Source: JBDWFY01 sp039976075
GTDB lineage: Bacteria; Pseudomonadota; Alphaproteobacteria; Rhizobiales; Stappiaceae
Assembly: GCA_039976075.1 (NCBI GenBank)
Contig: JBDWFY010000004.1
Location: 62,001-126,000, forward strand
Direction: 5' to 3'
Length of the DNA: 64,000 bases
This document shows, piece by piece, positions 42,773 through 52,197 of this stretch. Position 1 is the first letter of the stretch. Each line of letters starts with the position of its first letter. The notes under the pieces were generated by a model. It had not been told where the DNA came from. It did not search any database and saw nothing but the letters and a program-made list of their open reading frames with translations. Made by a program: the position numbers and the translations under genes.

Positions 42773-43645
42773 ATGTCTCAAGTCCTGTCTTCAGAACGGT
42801 TCATCACCGATGATGGCGTAACGCTGCATTACCTTGAGGCAGGGAGAAAGCATACCAACGGTCCAGTGCTGGTGTTTCTACCGGGATGGACGCTTTCCGC
42901 TTCCGGATTTCGCCATCAGCTGTCGGGCCTTTCGAACCACTATCGCTGCGTCGCATTGGATTATCGCAGCCATGGCCTTTCTGAGTGCCCCGATCATGGG
43001 TACCGGGTCTCTCGCTTTGCTCAAGACGTGAATAACCTCTTGAGCCACGCGCAAATCGAGCAAGCCGTGTTTGTCGCACATTCGGCCGGGTGTGCCGTTG
43101 CCTGGAGTTTCCTTGAACTGTTCGGACAGGAACGTCTCAAGGCCCTTGTTCTTTGCGATCAGATGATCGCCCGCCTGAAAAGACCGGGATGGACAGAAGA
43201 ACAATGCCGCCAGTTTGGTGCCTCTGTAGGCGGAGACCAGGCGGTGACGGAAGCCCAAACTCTATCTGGACCAGAGGGCACCGAAACGATGCGATCGTTT
43301 CTGGAGAGCATGTTTACACCGCGATGCCCGGCGGGAGACCGTAGTGGCATCATCGAATCCAGCCTGAACGTTCCAAGGAACAATGCGGTCCGGCTGCTGC
43401 TTGATGTCACCTTTTCAGATTACCGGGACCTGCTGCCGAAGATCAACTTGCCCACTTTGTGCATTGGTGGTCATGCCAGCCACCTTGGCCCGGATGTGAT
43501 GCCCTATATTGCCAGCCAGATCCCCCGGGCCACGCTGAAAATGATATCCGTGGAGGAAGGTGGCAGCCACTTCATGTTCGCTGAGAACCCACCTTTGTTC
43601 AATGAATGGCTGAGCGCTTTTTTACATTCCCAACTGTCTCGGTAA
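42773..43645 (+). CDS. Alpha/beta hydrolase
   Basis: A 290-residue alpha/beta hydrolase. LPGWTLSASGFRHQL supplies the oxyanion region and VAHSAGCAVAWSFLEL (G-x-S-x-G-like: AHSAG) the nucleophile serine; GGSHFMFAENP carries the catalytic His. The sequence resembles the esterase/haloperoxidase-like group. It is cytoplasmic, with unknown substrate. It lies about 110 bp after the racemase-family gene on the same strand and could be in its operon. Confidence 0.85.
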   Translation: MSQVLSSERFITDDGVTLHYLEAGRKHTNGPVLVFLPGWTLSASGFRHQLSGLSNHYRCVALDYRSHGLSECPDHGYRVSRFAQDVNNLLSHAQIEQAVFVAHSAGCAVAWSFLELFGQERLKALVLCDQMIARLKRPGWTEEQCRQFGASVGGDQAVTEAQTLSGPEGTETMRSFLESMFTPRCPAGDRSGIIESSLNVPRNNAVRLLLDVTFSDYRDLLPKINLPTLCIGGHASHLGPDVMPYIASQIPRATLKMISVEEGGSHFMFAENPPLFNEWLSAFLHSQLSR

Positions 43646-43768
43646 AATGGTACGCGCTGGTTCCAATGGAAGACAATTCTGGGTCTACCGCAGTGCCGGA
43701 ATGATTGATTTCAATATGTATCTCAGACGAATGATTTCCGGTTTACCGGCTTGAGGAGTTACGACACC

Positions 43769-44170
43769 ATGAAAATTGATGGTAGCTGCCATTGCGGTAA
43801 AATCACCTATCAGGCCGACATCGACACCGATGCGATCAAGATCTGTCACTGCACGGATTGCCAGTCTCTCTCAGGAACGGCGTTTCGCACGGTAGCGCCG
43901 GTTCCGGAACAGAACATTACCCTTTCCGGACAACCCAAAATTTACATTAAAACCGGTGACAGCGGCGCAAAGCGTGAGCAGGCCTTTTGCTCCGATTGCG
44001 GGTCGGCGATTTATGCGACGTCTGTCGGAGATGGTCCGAAAGTCTACAATATGCGGCTTGGAACTGCGCGGCAACGCGATCAGCTTGTTCCCAAAACACA
44101 GGTGTGGGCGCAGTCAGCCCTGAGTTGGCTGTCGACGCTCCCCTCCATTCCTGAGGTCGAAAAGCAGTAG
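43769..44170 (+). CDS. GFA-family (glutathione-dependent formaldehyde-activating-like) protein
   Basis: A 133-residue protein with the GFA zinc-site cysteines: GSCHCGKITY, KICHCTDCQSLSG and AFCSDCGSAIY. These bind a structural Zn and a second Zn in the family fold. True Gfa enzymes condense formaldehyde with glutathione; most relatives are of unknown activity. The start is placed at the ATG behind GAGGAG. It is a single gene. Confidence 0.85.
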   Translation: MKIDGSCHCGKITYQADIDTDAIKICHCTDCQSLSGTAFRTVAPVPEQNITLSGQPKIYIKTGDSGAKREQAFCSDCGSAIYATSVGDGPKVYNMRLGTARQRDQLVPKTQVWAQSALSWLSTLPSIPEVEKQ

Positions 44171-44321
44171 TCCGACGGGTGTCCCGAGCAACCAGCGAAG
44201 AATGAGAACCCGCTATTAAGTGATATGAGGCACAGTTGTCCAGGCACAACCCTTGCAATGTGTTCAGGCAACAGGGCACATGCCCGGTTGTTTTGCCCGT
44301 TGTTAAATCAGGACCTTCTCA

Positions 44322-45035
44322 ATGTCTCGTACCCAGCGCTTATTACTCGCCACTGCCTGTACGCTCGCACTGACGACTGCCGCTTTCCTTAGTACCGGCC
44401 TTCAGGCCAGAGATCTCAACGAGACCAACCTGGACACCAAAGGGTCTCAAACATTGGTTGGAGAAGTCTGGGCCGACAACTGGTTCCAATTATCCGTAAA
44501 CGGCAAGAAGCTGATCACGGACAGTGTTCCCATCACAACCGAACGCTCTTTCAATGCCGAGCGGTTCACATTTAAAGCGGACCCGCCCTTTACCTTCGCA
44601 TTCGAGTTCCGCGACTTCATGGAAAATCCCACCGGGCTGGAATATATCGGATCCCGGCGTCAGCAGATGGGTGATGGCGGAGCTATTGCACAGTTCAAAG
44701 ACGCTCAGAGCGGCAAGACGATTGCAGTAACCGATGAGAACTGGCGCTGCATGGTCAAGCAGCACGCGCCGGTCAACAAGTCATGCGCCCGCGAACGCAA
44801 TCCGACAGCAGGAAGCGGTGCCTGCGCAGAACAAAAAACAGCCGTGTCAAAGAGCTGGACGTCCCCTGCATTCGACGACAGCAGTTGGCCGAAGGCAACG
44901 AGCCATTCGGCTCAGGCTGTTCGGCCCAAAGACGGCTATGATGCAATCCAATGGGATCGGTCCGCAAAAATAATCTGGGGACCCGATCTCGAGCAGGACA
45001 ATATTGTTCTGTGCCGGATAACGGTGCGCGGTTGA
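44322..45035 (+). CDS. Secreted protein with galactose-binding-like region
   Basis: A 237-residue exported protein with a signal peptide (about 1-28, ending LQA). The segments WADNWFQLSVNGKKLITDS and later SPAFDDSSWPKATSHSAQ look like the jelly-roll (galactose-binding-like) layout in which a tryptophan-rich loop binds a sugar. Four Cys in the middle may form disulfides (CMVKQHAPVNKSC). No enzymatic motif. The function is unknown, possibly carbohydrate binding at the surface. Confidence 0.55.
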   Translation: MSRTQRLLLATACTLALTTAAFLSTGLQARDLNETNLDTKGSQTLVGEVWADNWFQLSVNGKKLITDSVPITTERSFNAERFTFKADPPFTFAFEFRDFMENPTGLEYIGSRRQQMGDGGAIAQFKDAQSGKTIAVTDENWRCMVKQHAPVNKSCARERNPTAGSGACAEQKTAVSKSWTSPAFDDSSWPKATSHSAQAVRPKDGYDAIQWDRSAKIIWGPDLEQDNIVLCRITVRG

Positions 45036-45078
45036 ATACGCACTCAGGTCGATCAGGGCCGGAGAAAGATTTCCGGTC

Positions 45079-46242
45079 CTATTGCTGCTGACGCCACTCA
45101 ACAAAATCCTTCGACATAACCATCGCCTGCCTCGTATCCAGGCTCGACTGAGGCTTGTGCCCCTCTTCAAGCAGGAATTGCTCGAACAACTTTCGCAGGG
45201 CAACTTTCTCGCGCTCAGTCGGGTTCTGTGCTTTTGCGACTTTCGGATTGTCGTCAATCCATTTGGCAGCCGGTCTAAACCGCTTCCATCCAGGCACTGC
45301 CACTCCAATATCGAGGTCGCGCCAGTTCGCATGACGTTCCGGATGGTTGAATTTTTCAATGTTATCAAACAAGGTTTTCGTAAATCTTTGAATTTTACGA
45401 TACCGTTTGGATCCACCATCCCAATTATAAACTGCCAGCAGTACGGCTGCTCCGATGGTCTCAACCGCCTGACCTTCAGGGATGAGTTCAGGATAATCCT
45501 CGTGGGTCAGGGAAGCCGGTAAATAGATCTTTGAAAGTTTCTCGTTAAAGGGAATGGGTAACAGACGCAGGTTCCGACCGGTCGTCAGATCCACTACGGA
45601 CTTTGCAGGCTTCTCCACCACCACGACACTGGCGGCAATTTCGCCACTCTCAACTTTATCAAGTGCAAGGGCCTGTTCCATGTGAACGGGTTCAGGCTTG
45701 ACGCCCAGCGCATTGAAAAATGTCTCTGCTGTAATGGCGTTTCCCTGCGATTCCGTGTCAAAATTGACCTTTCGACCTTCAAGATCCGCAACCGATTGGA
45801 CATCTGAACCAGCAATCAGGTGAACTTCACTGCTGTAGAGACTGGTAATGTAACGAAGACGTTTATCCAGATTGGTGTGCAAACGATTTCGTTTCACATA
45901 GGCCAGGACATCTGAACGAACGATGCTCAGATCAACGCCCTTGAGATAGAGTATGTCGGCAAATCCCTGCAACTCGCTTTGAGTGAGCAAGGGAAGAACC
46001 CTCAATGCACCCATGTCGTTCAAGACACTGGCCATGTCCGTAGCTACGTAGGTGCAAGCACAGTCAAGACCGGGCGTAACCACATTGACAATGCCCCCAT
46101 TGACCTGCTGCCGCCATTGACCTTCATCACGCGGTTTTGCAGCCGGTTCCGCAGCGTTGGCCGTCCCGATAACCGCCATGGCGAGCGATGCCGCAATGCC
46201 GATTAGAAGAACAGAGCGCCAAATCAAAAACACGTACCGCAT
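45079..46242 (-). CDS. TAXI-family TRAP solute-binding protein
   Basis: A 387-residue exported protein with a signal peptide (about 1-30, ending ANA). VTPGLDCACTYVATDMASVLND and LSIVRSDVLAYV, then LKVNFDTESQGNAIT-like (ADLEGRKVNFDTESQGNAI), fit the TAXI (TRAP-associated extracytoplasmic immunogenic) group of glutamate or dicarboxylate-binding proteins. No TRAP membrane subunits (DctM/fused) are adjacent, so it is an orphan or its partners lie elsewhere. The start is set at MRYVFLIW. Confidence 0.75.
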   Translation of the reverse strand: MRYVFLIWRSVLLIGIAASLAMAVIGTANAAEPAAKPRDEGQWRQQVNGGIVNVVTPGLDCACTYVATDMASVLNDMGALRVLPLLTQSELQGFADILYLKGVDLSIVRSDVLAYVKRNRLHTNLDKRLRYITSLYSSEVHLIAGSDVQSVADLEGRKVNFDTESQGNAITAETFFNALGVKPEPVHMEQALALDKVESGEIAASVVVVEKPAKSVVDLTTGRNLRLLPIPFNEKLSKIYLPASLTHEDYPELIPEGQAVETIGAAVLLAVYNWDGGSKRYRKIQRFTKTLFDNIEKFNHPERHANWRDLDIGVAVPGWKRFRPAAKWIDDNPKVAKAQNPTEREKVALRKLFEQFLLEEGHKPQSSLDTRQAMVMSKDFVEWRQQQ

Positions 46243-46820
46243 CCGCAATTCTCCCCTGTCCCCTCTCCGCCAATCCGTCAGGTGCATCAATGCGTCAACA
46301 CATCCGCATAGCGATGAAACCTTTCGACCGTTGCTGTGAGGCCACGTGACGGCAGATCCCAAATAGTCACCTGCAAATGATCTCGATCACCGAGACACTT
46401 AAACCGGATCCTCCGACATGAAAGGGAACAGCTCATATCGGAAATATTCGTGAACTAGAAGTCCGGTTCATAGAGACCGGATACATAAAGATTACAGTCA
46501 AAAGTAGTCGAAAATGTTGCAGATATTACGGCATTTTGTCGAAGCGCACCCTTGTCGATTTTCACAATCAAATATAGGAAATCAGTAATCCCTTGTTACG
46601 GTTGACTTTTCTTGAAAATCTCTCACACCCTCTAGAAATAAGGCAGATATTACAATTACTTATTTTTCTTGCGAAAAATGAAATCCACTATGATCGGGCA
46701 AAAAATACCTTGCGGGAGTTGGCACCGCATCATGTGAGCACTGCCGCTCGCAAGTTCCTTATTTGTGGCAATATTGGGGCAATATCACACTTAGCTGGGG
46801 ACAAATCTCCGCCGGACAGG
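46243..46820. other. AT-rich intergenic region
   Basis: About 580 bp without a convincing gene; local composition becomes AT-rich from about 46430 onwards, continuing into the DUF2310 gene. A small 83-codon plus-strand frame at 46593-46844 overlaps that gene and is not supported. It may mark an insertion boundary. Confidence 0.35.
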
Positions 46821-47582
46821 CTAAAAATTATTAGAATGAGATGAAAGCAGAAAACACTCATCACATTTATAATGAAATGCATCGTGTAAAGGGCTCGACA
46901 ATACCCAGTCATTCTTGCATTTGGGACAGATACGAGCCTGGTCTTTACGCTGCCGATATCGATAGTTGAAGAGATGGTAGTAGGTCGGGGTTCCAGTAAG
47001 TTCGGCTATATTCGCAGAAATTTCCAAACCTTGCTGAGAAAGTTGCGAACGCACGTTTTGCATCTGCCCTCGCGCCCACCGCTCTCCAACGTCATCGTTC
47101 ATGAACAAGTCTTCGCTGGCATGATAGTTTGTCTGCCAACGCAAGATCGGCATGTAGCCGTGATCGTAATAGATGGGCAGTCGATATAGCGGCACCATGC
47201 GGTAGCAGTTACCGCACGCAACAGGTGCCCCACTCCAATATACAGACCCTTCTAAAATGTACATTTGAGGCTTTTCGCATTGACATACCGACAGCGGTTT
47301 CTCGTAAGCCGTTCCGGCAGTCTCGATTTTCAAATCAGATCTACAATGTTCTTCAAACCACTCGATCTGCTTTTTTACGTAGTGATTATTCAGCTCCCTG
47401 GAAAGTGACCCTTCCTCGGGCGTGTACGGCATTCCAATGACAGTGTTGCCAGATATGTACTCTGACTGGACTTTCCCCAAGACTTGACCGTTCCCTCTAT
47501 AGAACGCCATCAAGCTCTCGAATTTTTCAATTACAATCCGGGGAGAAATGTCTGAATTGATTCGTATAGAAACGCGCTTCAT
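46821..47582 (-). CDS. DUF2310 Zn-ribbon protein
   Basis: A protein of about 253 residues (MKRVSIRINSD start; the frame extends 13 codons upstream). It carries a CxC (CQCEKP), CGNCYRMVPLYRLP and C-terminal CPKCKNDW / CDECFLL Zn-ribbon knuckles, characteristic of the DUF2310 group, suspected to bind nucleic acid. The exact role is unknown. Codon use and AT content differ from neighbouring genes, which suggests horizontal gain. Confidence 0.75.
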   Translation of the reverse strand: MKRVSIRINSDISPRIVIEKFESLMAFYRGNGQVLGKVQSEYISGNTVIGMPYTPEEGSLSRELNNHYVKKQIEWFEEHCRSDLKIETAGTAYEKPLSVCQCEKPQMYILEGSVYWSGAPVACGNCYRMVPLYRLPIYYDHGYMPILRWQTNYHASEDLFMNDDVGERWARGQMQNVRSQLSQQGLEISANIAELTGTPTYYHLFNYRYRQRKDQARICPKCKNDWVLSSPLHDAFHYKCDECFLLSSHSNNF

Positions 47583-47673
47583 GTACATACTTGTGATTAC
47601 ATAAAGTAATCTCACAACCACGCAATCGTTTCTTCATCGCGCGGTTATGTAATGAAAACGAAAAAGCAAAAGT

Positions 47674-48570
47674 TTAAGTCGATTTGCCACCTATATGAAC
47701 AATGCACATATCAAGAAACAATCGAGCCAACCGGGACAGATTGGGAGTTCCTGGATGCACGCATTGAAAATCGATTTCCTGGAATGCCCAGCCAGGTAAA
47801 ATTTCCTCGACCAATCCCTGTTCTATCGCCTCCCGGCAGAGGATCGAGGGTATCTCGGCAATGCCCTGCCCCGTGGTAACAGCCCGCAAAATAGCATCAT
47901 AGTCATTGAAGCTGACATGCGGCTCAAAGGTTATTCTCGAGTGCCTTTTTCCCCGCACAAGAGTCCAGGTCTTTTCTCTCTCCTGCAGAAAACCAAACGC
48001 GATGAGGCGACGCTTCAGAAGGTCCTGGGGAATGCGCGGCGCGCCATCGTGGCTGAGATAGTCGGGTGCCGCGATCAGTACGTGCCGATAGGTTAGAAGT
48101 CTGCGCGCCACAAGAGAAGTATCGCGGACAGGACCAGCGCGAAACGAAAGATCGATTCCATCGTCCACCCGGTCTGCAATCCTGTCGGAAATATAGACCG
48201 CCACTCGGGCTTTAGGGTAATGCGCCTGGAAAAGTCCGATGATCGGCACAAACAGCGTTTCAGCCAGACTTGGTGGAACGGATATCCTGAGCGTACCCTC
48301 AATTTCCACCTGTCTGTTTTCCACCATGAGGTTGGCGGAGTTGATGGTCTCGACAGCCTGACGGCATTGCTCGTAATAAAGGGTTCCGATTTCGGTTGGC
48401 CGCAAACTGCGCGTCGAACGCTCCAGTAGCTTGGACTTCAGCTCGCCTTCCAGCATCGCAACCTTGCGACTGACGGTCGACAGCGGCATTTCCAGCTGTT
48501 TGGCAGCTTTCGAAAAGCTGCCCGCCTGCACCACTTTCACAAACACCGCCATGGCATTAAGGTCGATCAT
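47674..48570 (-). CDS. LysR-family transcriptional regulator
   Basis: A 298-residue LTTR with N-terminal winged HTH (AVFVKVVQAGSFSKAAKQLE, about 5-62) and C-terminal effector domain. The style is CrgA/DmlR-like (LLERSTRSLRPTEIG). It is divergent from a VOC-family gene at 48688 with about 115 bp between them and is its probable regulator. Confidence 0.9.
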   Translation of the reverse strand: MIDLNAMAVFVKVVQAGSFSKAAKQLEMPLSTVSRKVAMLEGELKSKLLERSTRSLRPTEIGTLYYEQCRQAVETINSANLMVENRQVEIEGTLRISVPPSLAETLFVPIIGLFQAHYPKARVAVYISDRIADRVDDGIDLSFRAGPVRDTSLVARRLLTYRHVLIAAPDYLSHDGAPRIPQDLLKRRLIAFGFLQEREKTWTLVRGKRHSRITFEPHVSFNDYDAILRAVTTGQGIAEIPSILCREAIEQGLVEEILPGWAFQEIDFQCVHPGTPNLSRLARLFLDMCIVHIGGKST

Positions 48571-48687
48571 TTTATTCCTGTTTATGGGATAATCATTCTC
48601 AAATTATACTACTAATCCTTTGAATGGAAATATTGTACTGTGCACAAACAGCCATTCCAATTTTTCCCACACCAAGGCGAAACACCG

Positions 48688-49035
48688 ATGAGCACCAACA
48701 ACCACATCGACTATATTGAGTTCCCGATGATTGATAACGCAGGGACAAAGAACTTCTACGCGCAGGTATTCGGATGGGAGTTTACCGACTGGGGAGACAC
48801 GTACATCAGCTTCGCCGGCGCCGGCATCGATGGCGGATTTAATGGCGAGGATGACGCAACAGTCGTCAAACCCGGAATTTTGCCAGTCCTTTATGCAGAT
48901 GACTTAGCGGGGAAACTCAAAGAGGTCGAAGCCGCAGGCGGGACGATCATAAAACCAATCTATCCGTTCCCTGGCGGACGCCGGTTTCACTTTCAGGACC
49001 CCAATGGCATTGAGCTCGCGGTCTGGTCAGAGTGA
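48688..49035 (+). CDS. VOC (glyoxalase/bleomycin-resistance) family protein
   Basis: A 115-residue single VOC module: IDYIEFPMIDNAGTKNFYAQVFGWEFTDWG gives the first beta-alpha-beta-beta-beta unit and GRRFHFQDPNGIELAVWSE the second, with Glu at the end as potential metal ligand. Members include dioxygenases, glyoxalases and antibiotic-binding proteins; the specific role is not readable. It is divergent from LysR and presumably regulated by it. Confidence 0.85.
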   Translation: MSTNNHIDYIEFPMIDNAGTKNFYAQVFGWEFTDWGDTYISFAGAGIDGGFNGEDDATVVKPGILPVLYADDLAGKLKEVEAAGGTIIKPIYPFPGGRRFHFQDPNGIELAVWSE

Positions 49036-49063
49036 AAAGCATCAAGCCCTCATTAGCAAACAA

Positions 49064-50530
49064 TTAAATCTGCTTAGCCAGCGCATGATTGATCTCGCTG
49101 TTAGCGCGGTACGCATGCTTGAACAGGTCGAATTTTTCGTCATACCGGGCGCGCGTTTGCAGGTTCGGTTCAAATGTTCGGTCAAACCTCACGACTGAAC
49201 TGAACGCGGCCTCAATTGAGGGTTCCAATCCTGCCGCAACTGCTGCCAGTCCGGCGGCACCCAGCAGGCCGGGATCCTGTACGGCGAGCCGATTGAGCGG
49301 AAGACCGAGTATATTTGCCCGAATACGGTTCCAGCTCTCTGAGCGAAAACCGCCACCGCCGCAGTTCAGGTATTCAGGTGTAAAGCCAGCGGAGACTTCC
49401 AGCGTTTCAAGCAGCCAACGTGCAGCAAAGGCAACGCCTTCGAAAACAGACGCGGCTAGCTCAGCCTGACCGGTCTGTGTTTCCACCCCCAAAAAAGTGC
49501 CACGCGCATTGATATCCCAGATCGGGGCCCGTTCTCCTGCCAGATGGGGCAGGAACAACGGCACAGCCACCCCGTCGTCCAGTTCTCCAACCAGGCGGGA
49601 TATCTCATCCGGCTTCAAACCCAGCAGGCCGCAGGCCCACAACATTGCGGCTCCTCCGGACTGCGTTGGCCCGGCATGCAGGCGAATGCCATGGGTTTCA
49701 GGAAAAACAATAACACCAGGTGCCGGTGTTTCCTTGTCGGAGCGAATACCCAGAATTTCGCTTGTTCCACTCAGGTAAAGGGCAGATTTGTCTGCATGGA
49801 GACCCAGTCCGAACATGCCAGCCCATGCATCCATGACGCCGGTGGCGACAGGAATGCCTGCGCATGGTCGGCCGGGCTTCACATTTCCCATAATGTCGGT
49901 CATTTGGGCGGCCGGTAAAATCCGGTCACCCGCACCGGGCAACAAATCCAGAAGCGCGGGTATCGGTTGTAATTCCCGGTCAAAGAGATGAATATTTGAG
50001 ATCGGGTCGGTTGCCGCTTCTCCAGTCAGTTTGAACAGGCAGAAGTCTTTGGGGAGCATGACCCATTTGGTCTGCTGCCAGATATCCGGATGCATCTGCT
50101 GCATCCATTTCATGCGAGCGAGAGCGTGGCTGGCATCGACCGACATCGGGCCACCCCACCATTTCAGCCGGTCCGCCTCGCTAATTTCACCATCGAGCGA
50201 TGCTGCCGCCTCCGCAGCCCGTCCATCCTGCCATACGATTGCAGGCGCCAAAGGATTTCCGTTCTCATCAACGAACACATGGGTGTTAACCTGCGATGTA
50301 AGACCGATTGCCCGCACAGAATCCAAATTGTGATCAGCAGTAAAATGCTCAAAGGCGGTATCGATACGCTTTAGCCAGTCATTTGGATCCTGTTCCACAA
50401 ATCCGTTTTTGCCATGTGTGGTGGCGTAGGCGTTCGCATAACGGGACAGAACTTTCCCATTTTCATCAAATAACGCAGCTTTGACAGTTGTCGTGCCGAC
50501 ATCGATCCCAATCAGAACTGGGTCTGTCAT
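49064..50530 (-). CDS. FGGY-family carbohydrate kinase (xylulokinase-like)
   Basis: A 488-residue kinase. The N-terminal phosphate-binding loop GIDVGTTTVKAALFDENG and the GLTSQVNTHVFVD context are those of the FGGY family; GVMDAWAGMFGLGL and the C-terminal NCGGGGFRSESWNRI fit the ATP-binding half. It phosphorylates a ketose or related sugar. Length matches xylulokinases. No sugar transporter or isomerase is adjacent, so the substrate cannot be fixed. Confidence 0.85.
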   Translation of the reverse strand: MTDPVLIGIDVGTTTVKAALFDENGKVLSRYANAYATTHGKNGFVEQDPNDWLKRIDTAFEHFTADHNLDSVRAIGLTSQVNTHVFVDENGNPLAPAIVWQDGRAAEAAASLDGEISEADRLKWWGGPMSVDASHALARMKWMQQMHPDIWQQTKWVMLPKDFCLFKLTGEAATDPISNIHLFDRELQPIPALLDLLPGAGDRILPAAQMTDIMGNVKPGRPCAGIPVATGVMDAWAGMFGLGLHADKSALYLSGTSEILGIRSDKETPAPGVIVFPETHGIRLHAGPTQSGGAAMLWACGLLGLKPDEISRLVGELDDGVAVPLFLPHLAGERAPIWDINARGTFLGVETQTGQAELAASVFEGVAFAARWLLETLEVSAGFTPEYLNCGGGGFRSESWNRIRANILGLPLNRLAVQDPGLLGAAGLAAVAAGLEPSIEAAFSSVVRFDRTFEPNLQTRARYDEKFDLFKHAYRANSEINHALAKQI

Positions 50531-50674
50531 GAGGGTTTCCTTTTATTCGATAACCGTTCGAGCATTATTTATAAGCGCAGCTGTTCAATCGCACCACGAC
50601 CAAGATTTCGTCGAACTGGCGCTCCAGGTCTTACCGTGACTTGCCACATCCGACATTTATGTCAAACTCGGCTG

Positions 50675-51121
50675 ATGGATCAGAATTGGAACATTCGCAG
50701 GGCAGCACCCGAAGACGCAGAGGGCATGGCACAGTGCCTTGATGCGGCCTATGCCCATTACACTGAAACGCTGGACGACTTGCCGAACATGTCAGAGGGA
50801 TGTGTCGAGGAAATAGAACAAAAGCAGGTTTGGCTGGCTTTTTATGACAACGGCATTGTCGGCGTGCTTGTCTTGGACCCGAAAGAAACATTCATGCAGT
50901 TGGTAAATGTTGCAGTTCACCCGGATCTCAAAGGCAGGGGCCTTGGAAAGGCTCTCATAAGTTTCGCTGAAACACGGGCCGAAGTTCAGCACCTGTCGCA
51001 GATGCGTCTGAGCACCCATGCATCGATGCTAAACAACATTCACCTGTATCAGCATCTTGGTTGGCGGCAGACCCGCTCGCATGGAACGGTCATTTCGATG
51101 GAAAAACTTCTATCGCCGTGA
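50675..51121 (+). CDS. GNAT-family N-acetyltransferase
   Basis: A 148-residue GNAT. Motif A LVNVAVHPDLKGRGLGKALI is clear, and LNNIHLYQHLGWRQTRS gives motif B. It acetylates an unknown amine. The start is placed at MDQNWNIRRA; the 13 upstream codons are not supported. Confidence 0.85.
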   Translation: MDQNWNIRRAAPEDAEGMAQCLDAAYAHYTETLDDLPNMSEGCVEEIEQKQVWLAFYDNGIVGVLVLDPKETFMQLVNVAVHPDLKGRGLGKALISFAETRAEVQHLSQMRLSTHASMLNNIHLYQHLGWRQTRSHGTVISMEKLLSP

Positions 51122-51150
51122 CTACAAGACGCCCTGTTTTTGGGCCGTTT

Positions 51151-51555
51151 TTACCAGGTACGTCGGCGCCCCGTGTCGATATGGTAGTGGCCGGAGGCAT
51201 AATACTTATAGCCACCAACTTCCGGCTGTGCTTTCAGGAAAGCAACCACGGATGACGGATTACCACCAACGGAAAAATCCACCGCCTGGCATTTTAGATG
51301 CAACGAGTTACGCGCGCCGCCCTTCCACCAGTTCTCAAGCCACCAACGTTTTGTCGAATGCACATTGACCTGCCCATATCTGTCGGCGACGCGGTTCAGA
51401 ACACGTTTGAGTTTTCTGGGCACGCACCATTTCGTGTCGTGATAGGAGACCGAAGATGACGACCCCATCCAGCCGAACCCGGGCAGACTTGAACAGCCTG
51501 CCAGCATAAGCCCAGCTCCCACCAGTGCAATCGCCGGAGATACCTTCGCGCGCAT
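51151..51555 (-). CDS. Lipoprotein with peptidase M15/DUF882-like domain
   Basis: A 134-residue lipoprotein: the lipobox LMLAGCSSL places the lipidated Cys at about residue 21. The C-terminal domain has SLHLKCQAVDFSV and SGHYHIDTG, matching the H-x(6)-D ... H zinc ligands of the M15-like (YcbK/DUF882) carboxypeptidases that trim peptidoglycan peptides. It is probably anchored in the periplasm. Single gene, convergent with GNAT. Confidence 0.75.
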   Translation of the reverse strand: MRAKVSPAIALVGAGLMLAGCSSLPGFGWMGSSSSVSYHDTKWCVPRKLKRVLNRVADRYGQVNVHSTKRWWLENWWKGGARNSLHLKCQAVDFSVGGNPSSVVAFLKAQPEVGGYKYYASGHYHIDTGRRRTW

Positions 51556-51775
51556 CGTAATCTGCCTTACTCAATACAAGAAACAGGACAGTGAGCATGA
51601 CGGTGAACCGTTAAAATTGTCATGAAAAACATGGTTAAAGAGCAAGGATTTTTGCAAAGCCGTTCGACGGTGACGTTATCTAATCAGCGTCACGGACAAC
51701 CGATCGGCACTTGGACAAGACGGGGTCTTGAGTGCTGCTTCCGCTCTCCAACAGTAGTCGAATCGCACCTTGCTA

Positions 51776-51794
51776 TATCCCCTCCAGGGGGATA
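51776..51794 (+). promoter_or_regulatory. CsoR/InrS-type G-tract operator
   Basis: TATCCCC-TCCAG-GGGGATA is an inverted repeat with GC tract, 10 bp before the start of the CsoR-family sensor gene. This is the pattern bound by CsoR/RcnR/InrS tetramers, so the repressor likely regulates its own operon with the nickel exporter. Confidence 0.65.
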
Positions 51795-51804
51795 GGTTAT
51801 TTAC

Positions 51805-52068
51805 ATGATACACGAAAGCCACCCGGATATCCTGAAGCGCTTGAAACGGGCTGAAGGCCACCTGAAAAAAACCATTGCAATGGTTGAAGCCGCAGACCCC
51901 TGCCCTGCAATCGCTCAGCAACTTCATGCCGTGGAAGCAGCGGTTCGAAAAGCAAAACAGATGTTGATCCACGACCACATAGATCATTGTCTCGAAGACG
52001 CACTGACAGAGACGCGCGGAGCCGGTGATGTGCTCGGGGAGTTCAAGGAAATATCGAAGTATCTTTAA
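51805..52068 (+). CDS. CsoR/RcnR-family metal-sensing repressor (InrS-like ligands)
   Basis: An 87-residue all-helical repressor. Metal-ligand positions by the family W-X-Y-Z scheme read His3, Cys33, His58, Cys62: spacings 25 and 4 residues between the last three match CsoR. Established knowledge: H-C-H-C is the signature of the cyanobacterial nickel sensor InrS, while RcnR has H-C-H-H and copper CsoR has x-C-H-C. The neighbouring RcnA-type nickel/cobalt exporter supports a nickel or cobalt sensor. It probably binds the G-tract operator at 51776-51794. Confidence 0.85.
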   Translation: MIHESHPDILKRLKRAEGHLKKTIAMVEAADPCPAIAQQLHAVEAAVRKAKQMLIHDHIDHCLEDALTETRGAGDVLGEFKEISKYL

Positions 52069-52197
52069 CTTCGGCAATAGGGTGACGTGTCCTGAGCCTG
52101 AACAACCGCTGGTCAAACGACGTTTCTCCGGCGAATTATCTTCCTGCCTCGCGTCCGGTCTGAGACAGCAATGGCGTGAACTTATCTACGGAGCACA

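Noticed and set aside
46593..46844. 83-codon plus-strand frame in the AT-rich region
   Set aside because: Overlaps the 3' end of the DUF2310 gene, no ribosome-binding site and no family.
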